Source: Nitzschia sp. pyKryTriq1
Lineage: Eukaryota; Bacillariophyta; Bacillariophyceae; Bacillariales; Bacillariaceae
Reading direction: 5' to 3'
Assembly (NCBI GenBank): GCA_956465555.1
Contig: OY101126.1
Coordinates: forward strand, 662,501 to 726,500
DNA: 64,000 bases
Under the pieces are notes generated by a model. The model was given only the letters and a program-made list of their open reading frames with translations, was not told the DNA's origin and did no database searches. Below are positions 21,529-31,600 of the stretch, piece by piece. Made by a program: the position numbers and the translations under genes. Each line of letters begins with the position of its first letter. The stretch's first letter is position 1.

Positions 21529-22292
21529 ATGCCAACTGGAACCAGCGTACCGTTTCAACAAGACTGGGGAGAAGTCAATGTAGGCAGGGGAGGTGCTGGC
21601 GGCAGTACGAAACCCAAAACTGCGCGTGGGATTGATGCCGCCAAGGCCTCTGGTAAACTGACCACGGAAAAGCGGTAAGGATGAATTATCACCACTTGTA
21701 ACGGCGACATGCAGCAGTCGAGGTGTGGTTGGCGTGACATTCTTTTGGCGCACGTATCTCAAAACAATCTTTGTATTCTTTGCTTTTCTCTCTTTCCTCT
21801 TTCTTTCTTCGACGGTGGTTCAATTATTGTTTCGTAATCGGATGATGAAAAATCCTATTCGTTGGCAATTATCCCCCCCCCCCCCGAGGTAGATACGGCG
21901 CCGGTGGAAATGCTTCGGCGCATTCGTCCACAATCATGTCGGCGAAGAAGCTGGAAGAAGCGACAGATGTCGGGACGATTGCGAAGGTAGACAAGTCTCT
22001 GAGTAAGGCCATCATGCAAGCCCGTACAGCAAAGAAGATGACACAGAAGGACCTTGCTACCGCGATCAATGAAAAACCTCAGGTAGTGGCCGAATACGAG
22101 TCGGGCAAGGCCATTCCGAACCCTCAAATTATCAGCAAGCTTGAACGACAGTTGGGTTGCAAATTGCCACGGCCTGGAAAGTCGAAGGCGCCTCCCTCTG
22201 GAACTGGCATTGCCGCTGCCAAGGGAAAGCCGGGAGCCACACCTGCAGCCCGAGCCGGAATCACTCGCGGAGGTCCCCCTAAGAGAAGGTAA
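21529..22292 (+). CDS. MBF1: Multiprotein bridging factor 1
   Basis: Two exons, 21529-21674 and 21893-22292, with a 218-bp intron, give 181 residues. Exon 1 encodes the N-terminal MBF1 domain (QQDWGEVNVGR, TARGIDAAKASGKLTTEKR) and exon 2 starts with YGAGGNASAH. Residues about 97-150 form a Cro/C1-type helix-turn-helix (ARTAKKMTQKDLATAINEK, VVAEYESGKAIPNPQIISKL). The C-terminal tail is Ala/Gly/Pro/Lys-rich. MBF1 links sequence-specific activators to TBP in eukaryotes and is often tied to stress responses. The splice falls at CG|A, restoring the conserved Arg-Tyr. The intron ends in a run of 13 cytosines (21873-21885) seven bases before the acceptor, an unusual polypyrimidine tract. Confidence 0.96.
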
Positions 22293-22950
22293 ATTACCAA
22301 ATCTGACAGCACGAAAATTCGCTGGTTGAAATGATGTGTGCTAGTACTAGGTAGATGAAGGAGGGATCAAATCGATCCTCTGAAGCAGTGATAGAAAGCT
22401 ATTGTCGTATCGGAAATCTATGAGTCTCGACAATCCGCAGGACATAGAGAAAACAATGACGTTATCCGGAGCGAACTGATAGTAGGAATGGGACACTCGT
22501 CTTTTAGTGATCATCGCACACTAGAGTAACAACTAAGAATTTATGTGTGAACTTATGGTCTATCTTTCAGTCTAGCTAGAAGAATGTTATCGTAACGGAG
22601 TACTTGTCGAAGACAAGGTCAAGAAACGATAGATGCTCAGAAAACCAGAAATAAAAAGAATGAGCTCTCTGCTCTCAATGCATTCAACGAGACGAGCAAT
22701 GTCGTTCTGCAAGGAACAACAAACTGTGATCCGCAAGATCGCAAGTGCCATGTGTGCGTTATCTCTAACGTGATAGAAAAATTGGGAATTATTTTACGGG
22801 AAATGCTATCATCATCGATCATCATCGTCATGCATTATCTATTGTTACATCGGATGTATCTTCTTGATCAAGAATCAGAAAACCAGCAACCGAACTAAGC
22901 ATCTATCAGTACGACACCTGTTTGGATGAGAGTTATACATTCGAAATCAA
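22293..22950. other. Gap between MBF1 and the copia-type remnant
   Basis: No host gene was recognised. The distal part may belong to the eroded body of the copia-type element that follows. Confidence 0.35.
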
Positions 22951-23630
22951 GTGATTCCTGTGTTTGTGAGATCAGAAGAAAACATTGCCGATGGACTTAC
23001 AAAGAACCAACCGGAAAAGTTGTTCACTGAACATGAGAGAGTATTGCTCAACGAATCTTACCTTATCGAAGGGAGGATGTTGAAGAGGGACTTCGATCGG
23101 AGGAGTCCAACACCGAACGAAGGACAGAAGCTAGTGATTCGATCCAGGACGATTCGTTCGCAGGCGAACGTCGATGACTGACATGGATCTTGGATCATGC
23201 AATGTCTCTTGCGATCATTGACAACCTTGGGTGCGATAAGATCTAACACGTTGCAAATGTCTCATGAACCATAATTCTTGAGCATACGATATGTATGAGA
23301 GACATTCAAGACAGTTGTCAAAGGGAATATCAGACGTATTCTACTGGTGGAACAGCCCCAGGAGGAGCTAGAATAGGCAAATATCATCTCCTAGTGTTGT
23401 TGAATCTAGAACACTGATGTCGGAACGAAGCTACAGATTGATCGTGAAGGAGTTGATCTTGGAATCAAGATTGCGATCTTGAAATAGAGAATGGATAGAG
23501 TATAGTAATCAATCTATTAGCTCACAATTCAAAAGAGAGATATACAGACGTGTATTATCTTAAGTTGTGCCGCGGGACTTTGATCACTCTCGTGTAGAAC
23601 AGTTATTGACTACGTAGATTCAATTCTACA
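22951..23630 (+). mobile_element. Ty1/copia-type remnant: RNase H end, polypurine tract and LTR (fossil)
   Basis: The plus strand encodes the C-terminal end of a copia-type RNase H domain: FVRSEENIADGLTKNQ and LFTEHERVLL, equivalent to the family's conserved end (Asn-Ile-Ala-Asp ... Thr-Lys). A purine-rich tract GAAGGGAGGA follows at about 23068-23077, then a sequence starting TGTTGAAG, the usual start of a copia LTR. The LTR is taken to run from 23078 to about 23630 (ending CTACA), but its end is an estimate because no second LTR is present to compare. The element is incomplete: gag, integrase and most of reverse transcriptase are absent here. Age cannot be estimated from LTR divergence. Confidence 0.7.
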
Positions 23631-24559
23631 GTAAAGTCTGTCAGTCGTACGTACAAGTATTTCGATTTAGAACGTAAGGCTCTCGGCCGTGTTGAAATCG
23701 CGTGATAAAATAAGCGCGGTACAATTCTACATATTTTACTACGACCGCGGAAAACGCTTGATTCGTACCAGGTACCAGGTACCGGTACTGTACCGGTACA
23801 CACAGTACCGGTAGCAGACAGACAGCAGCGTTCTCACAGACATACAAATTCACGAAGATGGTCATTCGGGAATTCGATCAGAATTCCGATCAGAAAATCC
23901 AACAAAAGAACATGAAAGTGCAATTGATCGGGAAGCAAAGTCAGTAGTTGAAAATTCCTACGACACGCTTCAATTATGGATCTGTGTCTACGTCTTCAGT
24001 AGGGCTATTGCTTCTGACTCCGATCATTTATGGTATTTTTAGGATGATAAGGGTTCTCAGATTTGTTGGGCGTTGACACTACCGACCGTGCGTGTCCCAG
24101 GCCACTTTTCCGTGCAAGCGCGCCTGCAGAGCCCTACCGGTATCTCGGGTTCTTTTCGCACACCAAATTTGGCTCTTTATCCCTTTTCATGCACGTGCGA
24201 TACGCCGCTAAAGGCGGAAAACAGCGTGATGACGAGGACCACTTTCCCGCACAACCCACAACACCTTCGACCCCCCACCACCTCTGCCTGGCGAAGCATT
24301 CCGCCGATACCGTACCAGGTACCGGTACACACAACCACAATTCCCAATATTCTTCTACTACTAAGAGAGCAACTCAAAACAAATCTCTGTCATCGCAGAT
24401 TGCTACTTTTAAAGGTTTACAAGCATAATCGTTGATCCTTGGAATCCTTTCCCTTCCCAGAGCCTTCGCCCAAGTATTTGCATATTCCGTGTAGACCAAC
24501 CGCAACACCCTTGTTGATCAAGAAAACCGCAGCAACTCGAACACCCACCCACAGCTAAA
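23631..24559. other. Intergenic, with ACCGGTAC palindromes
   Basis: It holds a dense GGTACC/ACCGGTAC cluster at about 23766-23818 and another at about 24311-24330. Bases 24420-24559 are probably 5' untranslated region of the phosphatase gene. No gene was recognised. Confidence 0.45.
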
Positions 24560-25540
24560 ATGAACTCTCAAACAACTCGCGCGCTGCTACGGTCGCTGCA
24601 GTCCATAGAGCAACATGCTCCCGCCTTCCGCGTCGCTTTCGTCCGATCACAGTCCACATGGGCCGCGCCGAACAAGCGCTCGCGCAACTTCAGCTCTGTG
24701 AACGCCCACCGCCGCCCCTTGGTGAACGGAAAGGCAGTAGCGTTCCACGTGAACGAGCTGAAGCAGATGACGCCTCCTCATCTGTACGGTACGCAAGCGG
24801 AACCTCAGGACAAGAGTCTGATCAAACCGATTCGCAAATACGATTCCGACCTTGTAGTCGTTTTGGACATGGATGAGTGTTTGATTCATTCCCAGTTCCT
24901 ACAGGGCCCTGGTGCGAAGTACGCGCACCAAGTGCAAAGATCGGCTGCGTTGGGCGAGTCGACAGTGGACACCTTTAACATTCGGTTGCCCGATGGTGAG
25001 CAAGTCCGAGTGCACGAACGTCCTCACTTGCACGAGTTTCTAGCGCGGGTATCGGAGAAGTACGAAACGCACATCTTCACCGCCGCTATGGAGGTTTATG
25101 CTAAGCCTGTTTTGAAAATGTTGGATCCACATGGCACGCTCTTCACGCACTGCTGGTACCGCGAATCCTGCCATTTGGACTCCAATGTGGGTGCCTACGT
25201 GAAGAACCTCGCACCATCGTGGGGCGGCGAGCAACTCAAGCGAACAGTACTTGTGGACAACAACCCTTTGTCATTTTTGGCGAATCCAGAAAATGGTATT
25301 TTGGTATCAAGTTTTTATAATGACCCCAAGGATGTTACCCTTCCAGCGGTTTTGGAGCTGCTGGAAGAGCTGAACGAAGAAGAAGATGTGAGGCCCATAT
25401 TGGATACCCGTTTCGGTCTGAAGCGGGCGCTTAAAGAGCTTTCTCATGGAAGACCTTTTACCCGACAGAACCAGCAGCTTGACGAGCAGCAGGATGAGGA
25501 GGAACAACAACCCCATCTTGTTGCGGCCGCCTCTAGCTAA
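24560..25540 (+). CDS. FCP1/SCP-family (NLI-interacting) phosphatase, possibly organellar
   Basis: The 326-residue product has a CTD-small-phosphatase (HAD superfamily) domain at about residues 95-275. It contains the catalytic DMDECLIHS block near residue 104, HERPHLHEFLARVSEKYE, IFTAAMEVYAKPVL, and the C-terminal acidic block VLVDNNPLSFLANPENGI. The usual motif is Asp-x-Asp-x-Thr/Val; here the fifth position is Cys. The N-terminus (about 60 residues) is rich in Arg, Ser, Gln and Ala and poor in acids (RALLRSLQS, FVRSQSTWAAPNKRSRNFSS), which suggests a mitochondrial presequence as in TIM50-like proteins. The C-terminus is a Gln/Glu/Asp-rich tail. No intron. Nuclear protein phosphatase or TIM50-type import factor are both possible. 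Confidence 0.85.
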   Translation: MNSQTTRALLRSLQSIEQHAPAFRVAFVRSQSTWAAPNKRSRNFSSVNAHRRPLVNGKAVAFHVNELKQMTPPHLYGTQAEPQDKSLIKPIRKYDSDLVVVLDMDECLIHSQFLQGPGAKYAHQVQRSAALGESTVDTFNIRLPDGEQVRVHERPHLHEFLARVSEKYETHIFTAAMEVYAKPVLKMLDPHGTLFTHCWYRESCHLDSNVGAYVKNLAPSWGGEQLKRTVLVDNNPLSFLANPENGILVSSFYNDPKDVTLPAVLELLEELNEEEDVRPILDTRFGLKRALKELSHGRPFTRQNQQLDEQQDEEEQQPHLVAAASS

Positions 25541-26128
25541 TGCTATGACTTGAGGCGTCAAGGTTACACCCCTAGCTAGAGAGAGTGGTCTCTGGCAATT
25601 TTGAAGTGTTGCTACCAGATACAGAATACTATTGTACTCCTATTTAGATATTTACATACAAGTGCTACCATCTACCATGCACCTTATTTGTAAAGTGAAG
25701 TACCAGTACTATCCCCCGAAGGAGAATGGCTTCCGCCTCTTGGTATCTAATCATTCTCGGCTGTTAGTATTGGCTAGCTACTGCACTAGTCTACCGAAGT
25801 AGTACGAAGTGTATATAGTTGAAGGAGGATCATTTTTGTCAAGGACGAGATGCAGCATGCAATACTACGTTTCTGCTCTTTGCATTACACCCTCCCTTCT
25901 GCTGCATGATGTCTAAGTCAAGTAGATAGATAGATAGATAGATAGAGACGTAGTAGTAACCCTACCAGGTACCGGTACCCAACTGGCTACTTTCGATGAT
26001 TTTATTTTGAGATCGAGGAGGAGGATCGCGATCCGATGATTATCATTTTTTTGGACGAAACTGCACCGTCGTCGAAGAAAAAGTAGCAACTTTTTTCGGA
26101 AGTTGGTAGAATCCGTACAAATCCTACG
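25541..26128. other. Intergenic, with a GATA microsatellite
   Basis: A (TAGA)n tract of about six units sits at 25923-25946, followed by a GGTACCGGTACC palindrome near 25967-25979. No gene was recognised. Confidence 0.5.
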
Positions 26129-26395
26129 TCAGAGCCGGAAAAAACTAGAATAGTACCACATTGCTAGTAATTTCACCGCGATTTTACGATCCAAAACTAA
26201 TAGCATCATCCGAATTCGACGTTGAATGCTGTGGACTCGGTCGGTCTTCAGAAATTTAATCAATTTCAAGCACACAGTGTACACTTGTTCTTTAAAGCAC
26301 GGCTGATTCGCAGAATCCTTGGCAAGCAAGTCGATGCAGTGGGATGGATCTCTGGTATCGAGGATTGGTGGGTGATCAGGATACTTCTGCACCAT
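26129..26395 (-). other. Unrecognised 88-codon open frame
   Basis: The frame starts with an ATG at 26395. Its first two thirds look protein-like: MVQKYPDHPPILDTRDPSHC, then CFKEQVYTVCLKLIKFLK. The last third degrades into less typical sequence. No family is recognised. A second minus-strand frame (26266-26529, Ser/Thr/Ala-rich) overlaps it in another register. It could be a small gene or a remnant of one; the copia-type fossil lies just upstream. Confidence 0.25.
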
Positions 26396-26671
26396 TTTCT
26401 CTCTGATCTCTCGAATGACTCACTACCAGCAGTACTGTTACTATTAGTACTAGTAGTAGCAGCAGCAGAAGGACCAGCAGCAGCAGTCACCATGTTCTGG
26501 TCATCTTCCTCTTGAGTGATGACTACCATGTTGCTGTTTTGTGTGTTGCAGAAGAGCTGATATGAACTTGTAGAGTGGAGTGAAGACGAAGATTTTAGTG
26601 AAGAAGAAGATTTTAGTAATGAGTAAAGAGAAATTTGCCACCGACAACCAACACCCCACAGACTCCCTCAG

Positions 26672-27272
26672 TGTCACTACGTGTGAAGTAAATCAATAAG
26701 AGGAGCTTAGTAGATTTATGAGACTAGTGGTGATGAGAGCATCATGGCTCTGGCGTATTGGACTTTTTGACCGTAGACGGGTGTCGACCATTTATGGGGA
26801 GCATGTTGGGGAAGTTTGGGTGTAGCTTGACAGAGGTCGAACGTTTGCTTCAGTTCGCGCCAAACGTCTTTGGCTGCTTCAATTTGAGGGCCTGTGCCAT
26901 TGGCGGGGGGACGAATGGTCCTGGGTTCGCTGGGGACACCCATGGGACAGTGTTGGGTAGCGTGGCGTACCTGACATCGGACAAAATTAGGCCCAAATGA
27001 CCGTATAGTCCGCCACCGATGGTGGTGGGCACAGAACTGGAGTTTGCCTTGAGTTCTGTGAGGAGAGTTTGGAGGGACTCGTATACAGGTTGACCGTGGA
27101 GACGAGTGAGCACTTTGTGCTGGAAGTAAGTGTCTTTGACACTGGGAATACGGGAGGACATCATGGTCAAAACCAAGAAAAATCACTAAGCTCTGTCACT
27201 ACGTGTGAAGTAAATCAATAAGAGGAGCTTAGTAGATTTATGAGACTAGTGGTGATGAGAGCATCATGGCTC
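26672..27272. repeat. Perfect 79-bp direct repeats flanking the gag fossil
   Basis: Bases 26672-26750 and 27194-27272 are identical over all 79 positions (both start TGTCACTACGTG and end CATCATGGCTC), with 443 bp between them. The spacer is almost entirely the gag-like fragment. Confidence 0.95.
26716..27186 (-). mobile_element. Copia-type gag fragment (fossil)
   Basis: The minus strand encodes the start of the gag-like protein found in copia-type elements of stramenopiles: SVKDTYFQHKVLTRLHGQP, ESLQTLLTELKANSSSVPTT, IGGGLYGHLGLILSDVRYAT, then ANPGPFVPPP. A second register contains GTGPQIEAAKDVWRELKQTF, also part of the same family pattern. Only the gag N-terminal region is present and it is broken. 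It lies between perfect 79-bp direct repeats. Confidence 0.65.
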
Positions 27273-27860
27273 CGGTATCGGTCGTTGACGGACGACGTAC
27301 GGACAGTGACGTCACATATGGATCTTGGATACCGATAGGAGAAACACTCAGTACCGGAGTCGAGGTCTGTCCTCCCATCAGCATTCAGAAGTTGCGGGAT
27401 CTTCCAGTAATCGGGCATAGAAACTTCCGGAAACTTCCACCGGAGAACCTGCGGAGAACATCCTTGAAGGAAAAAAAAGAACCCTAGCTACGTGGGCCTA
27501 CGCGCGCCCGCGGTCGAGGGAGCCCAAGCTGAGCCCAACAACCGCTGTTTGGTTTTCAGACATATTGTCATTATTATTTGTCAGGTGGACAATGGACATC
27601 CATCCGCATCGCTGCAAACTGCACATTCCTTCCAGATCAGATACTACGTAAAGGTAGACAACAGCTGTTCAAGAATTGTAATCGGAGCCCGTATAATTGT
27701 CCACGATACGCCTTACGTAACGTGCCAAATACTTGCAACCGGACTTCGACTGCCTACGACCCTTCCACCCAACAACCGGACAAGTACAATAGGCGTATTG
27801 CGTATTCGTATCAGCACCAGGACCGCTAAAAGCTCAAGTACGATCCAACGGTATGGCATA
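27273..27860. other. Gap upstream of the ERF4-like gene
   Basis: A long plus-strand frame crosses this stretch into the following gene but has no ATG before 27861 and no recognisable motif. It probably contains promoter and 5' untranslated sequence. Confidence 0.35.
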
Positions 27861-28394
27861 ATGACCCCCGGCAGCACTCGCCATCGCATTGTTGTCCCAC
27901 AGCGTCCCATTCAGGGCGGTTTTGACGTGAAGTTCGAGGCAGATCCGTACGGCATTGATTTAAAGGCGATAATGACAAATGAACAATACACTGACGCAGT
28001 GACGGCGATCAACGACCGATTACGCCCTTCGCGGAGCGGGGTTATTGACAAGGCCCTCTTGTTTACGGGCCCGCTCTTGGTACCTTTGGCGTTGTGGGGC
28101 GTTCGGCATTCGAATCAAAATCGAAGACGAAAGAGACTGCTCAAGACTGCTATTGAAGAGTTCAATGCGAGAAATCCTGCCCTGATGATGAGGTGGAATA
28201 GGCGACCGCAATCTTGTTTAACAATAGAGATGCGTGAAACAGAGGGAGCACAGCAGCAGCCTGTTCTTCGAATGGCGGATGCCCAGTTGGTGCAGGGCTT
28301 GGTGTATGCAGGCGCTGCTTGCACGGGAGTGGAACCGCATGCAACGGAGGTACCAGTATCTGACATGCCGGCGGCGAGTAAAAAGTTGGTTTAA
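27861..28394 (+). CDS. Small protein, possibly golgin-A7/ERF4-like
   Basis: The 177-residue product starts at the first ATG of a longer open frame (27861). The middle reads GGFDVKFEADPYGIDLKAIM, then YTDAVTAINDRLRPS, a hydrophobic stretch ALLFTGPLLVPLALWGVRH and a basic helix NQNRRRKRLLKTAIEEFN, followed by LTIEMRETEG. This order (beta strands, Phe/Ile-rich helix with an Ile-Asn pair, membrane-contacting hydrophobic hairpin, basic helix, terminal strand) resembles the golgin-A7/ERF4 family, partners of DHHC palmitoyltransferases. The resemblance is of layout and I cannot confirm it by alignment. Alternative: an unrelated small membrane-associated protein. Confidence 0.5.
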   Translation: MTPGSTRHRIVVPQRPIQGGFDVKFEADPYGIDLKAIMTNEQYTDAVTAINDRLRPSRSGVIDKALLFTGPLLVPLALWGVRHSNQNRRRKRLLKTAIEEFNARNPALMMRWNRRPQSCLTIEMRETEGAQQQPVLRMADAQLVQGLVYAGAACTGVEPHATEVPVSDMPAASKKLV

Positions 28395-28671
28395 CTCGCT
28401 TGGGTTTTTTGGCAACTAGTAGTCTACGCATACTATGTACCTTCGGAATATGAAACTCGCAATATCATTTCATATTATATCATATAATCTTATAGGAGTA
28501 ATTATTTCCTTATGGTTAGTATTCGTATCTATTAGTAGTAAAAGTAGTTTCAGTTGAAGTCATCGACATGCATTTTTCTTTGATTTTTTCTTTGTTTTTT
28601 TCCTTCAACAATCACATCATCATTCGTATGTACGAGTAGTAGTGGACTTGTTTCCCATACTCGTATGCAAC

Positions 28672-31600
28672 TTAGTTTCGGTAAGTGCTACTGCCGTATC
28701 CGCCAACGCAAGGACCACAATAATCCTTGGGGAAGTACGCCACAACGTCAGAGTCAGACTCGGGCACACAGTAAGTCTGGTAACCATCCTTGGCGGAGTA
28801 GTGGCAAACATGCACAAGGTCTCCATCATCTCCACATGGATAGTCTTCGGAGGCACAGAAGTGTTCCTTAGCATGATCTTTGCTGGGCTCGAAGACGGCA
28901 CCTTCCTGCTTGGCAACAGTTTCGAAGTCGCTAGCAGACTTGCTTGGATCAGCTTCGACAGCCAGGTCACGAGTGGAACCCTGGGCGGCCTCGTCAGCAG
29001 GAGGACACATGGGATGGCAATACACCTTGAGACTGTAAAGTGCAGTGGAACCAGTTCCCTGCTCATCAGAAGGAACGCAGCACTCTGGAATAGTGTCAGT
29101 GCCGAAAGCAGCCGGGGATGTAAACCACAGGTCGACGATGGCAACAGGATGTTCCTTCGGGTGGGCGGCTGAACCCGTGATGCAGTGAGCCGTGACCCTA
29201 GTCGGTTGCGCGCAAGTAGCGAATCCGAGCACATTATTACACACGGTAATTCCATCCGTACTTGCAGCGTACTGATAGTACAGAGCAGCCTCATCGCTAT
29301 AAGGATTGTACAAATCAAAAGTGACGGTAGTAACATCTTGTGAAACGATCTTGATCGGATAATTGTCCTGCTTGCTCTCGTCAGGGTTATTCACGACAAT
29401 GTTCTTGCGACACTGGGGTTCCTCTGGAGGGGGATAAGGGCAACCACCAGGCGAGGTGGGTGAAGCGGTGGGCCCACCGGTAGGTCCCGAGGTGGGTCCA
29501 GCAGTGGGTCCGCCGGTAGGTCCCTCGGTGGGTCCAGCAGTGGGTCCGCCGGTAGGTCCCGAGGTGGGTCCAGCAGTGGGTCCACCGGTAGGTCCCTCGG
29601 TGGGTCCAGCAGTGGGTCCGCCGGTAGGTCCCTCGGTGGGTCCAGCAGTGGGTCCGCCGGTAGGTCCCTCGGTGGGTCCAGCAGTGGGTCCGCCGGTAGG
29701 TCCCTCGGTGGGTCCAGCAGTGGGTCCGCCGGTAGGTCCCTCGGTGGGTCCAGCAGTGGGTCCTCCAGTAGGTCCCGAGGTGGGTCCAGCAGTGGGTCCG
29801 CCAGTAGGTCCCGAGGTGGGTCCAGCAGTGGGTCCACCAGTAGGTCCCGAGGTGGGTCCAGCAGTGGGTCCGCCCGTAGGTCCCGAGGTGGGTCCTGCAG
29901 TGGGTCCGCCAGTAGGTCCGGAAGTGGGTCCAGCAGTGGGTCCGCCGGTAGGTCCCGAGGTGGGCGAGGCAGTGGGTCCGCCGGTAGGTCCCGCGGTGGG
30001 TCCGCCAGTAGGTCCCGAGGTGGGTCCAGCAGTGGGTCCGCCGGTAGGTCCCGAGGTGGGTCCAGCAGTGGGTCCGCCGGTAGGTCCCTCGGTGGGTCCA
30101 GCAGTGGGTCCGCCGGTAGGTCCCTCGGTGGGTCCAGCAGTGGGTCCGCCAGTAGGTCCCTCGGTGGGTCCTGCAGTGGGTCCGCCAGTAGGTCCCTCGG
30201 TGGGTCCAGCAGTGGGTCCGCCAGTAGGTCCCGAGGTGGGCGAGGCAGTGGGTCCGCCGGTCGGTCCCGAGGTGGGCGAGGCAGTGGGTCCGCCGGTCGG
30301 TCCCGAGGTGGGTGAAGCCGTGGGTCCGGGTTCAGGGCACACCGACTTCATTAGTTCCTCATAAGCGGCTTTCCAATCATTCTTTTTGTTCGCCGGGAGG
30401 CCGGCGGTCTCAACCTGATCATTTGCTAAGTGTGCAATGCAACTCGTGTATTCGCCAAAATTTTTGTATTGATCCGATGGGTAACAAGGGCATTCAATAA
30501 AGCAAGGGCATGAAATATCTCCGCATGTCTTTTCTTGTGCGGCTGCTGTCTTCATCGCTGAAGACACTGTATCATTGATTTTCTCTTCCTTGCGGAGATC
30601 ATTTGCGACCTTCACAACGCAAGAGACATATGCGCCGTGGGTGCCGTTAACACATTGGCACTCTGAGATGGGCGAAGCAGTGGGTCCGCCGGTAGGTCCC
30701 GCGGTGGGCGAAGCAGTGGGTCCGCCGGTAGGTCCCGCGGTGGGTGAAGCAGTGGGTCCGCCGGTAGGTCCCGCGGTGGGTGAAGCAGTGGGTCCGCCGG
30801 TAGGTCCCGATGTGGGTCCTGAAGTGGGTCCACCGGTAGGTCCCGAGGTGGGTCCAGCAGTGGGTCCGCCGGTAGGTCCCGATGTGGGTCCTGAAGTGGG
30901 TCCACCGGTAGGTCCCGAGGTGGGTCCAGCAGTGGGTCCGCCGGTAGGTCCCGATGTGGGTCCTGAAGTGGGTCCACCGGTAGGTCCAGCAGTGGGTCCG
31001 CCGGTAGGTCCAGAGGTGGGCCCAGCCGTGGGTCCACCGGTAGGTTCAGAGGTTGGCGATCCGGTCGGCCCATCAGTTGCTGCAGGAGTAGTTGGTGAAG
31101 TCGTTGGTCCACCGGTAGGCCCAGCAGTGGGTCCGCCAGTAGGTCCAGCCGTCGGTCCGCCGGTAGGTCCCGAGGTGGGTCCGCCTGTAGGTCCCGAGGT
31201 GGGTCCGCCTGTAGGTCCCGAGGTGGGTCCGGCAGTGGGTCCGCCCGTAGGTCCCGAAGTGGGTCCGGCAGTGGGTCCGCCCGTAGGTCCCGAAGTGGGT
31301 CCAGCAGTGGGCCCGCCGGTAGGTCCCGAGGTGGGTCCAGCAGTGGGTCCGCCCGTAGGTCCCGAAGTGGGTCCAGCAGTGGGTCCGCCGGTAGGTCCCG
31401 AGGTGGGCGAGGCAGTGGGTCCGCCAGTAGGTCCCGAGGTGGGCGAGGCAGTGGGTCCGCCGGTAGGTCCCGAGGTGGGCGAACCAGTAGGTCCACCGGT
31501 AGGTCCAGAGGTGGGTGAAGCAGTAGTTGGTGAAGCGGTGGGTGGGCAGTAGCTGCATGGGATTTTAAGTTCATAAAATGCGATTCCATTCGTGTTTGCC

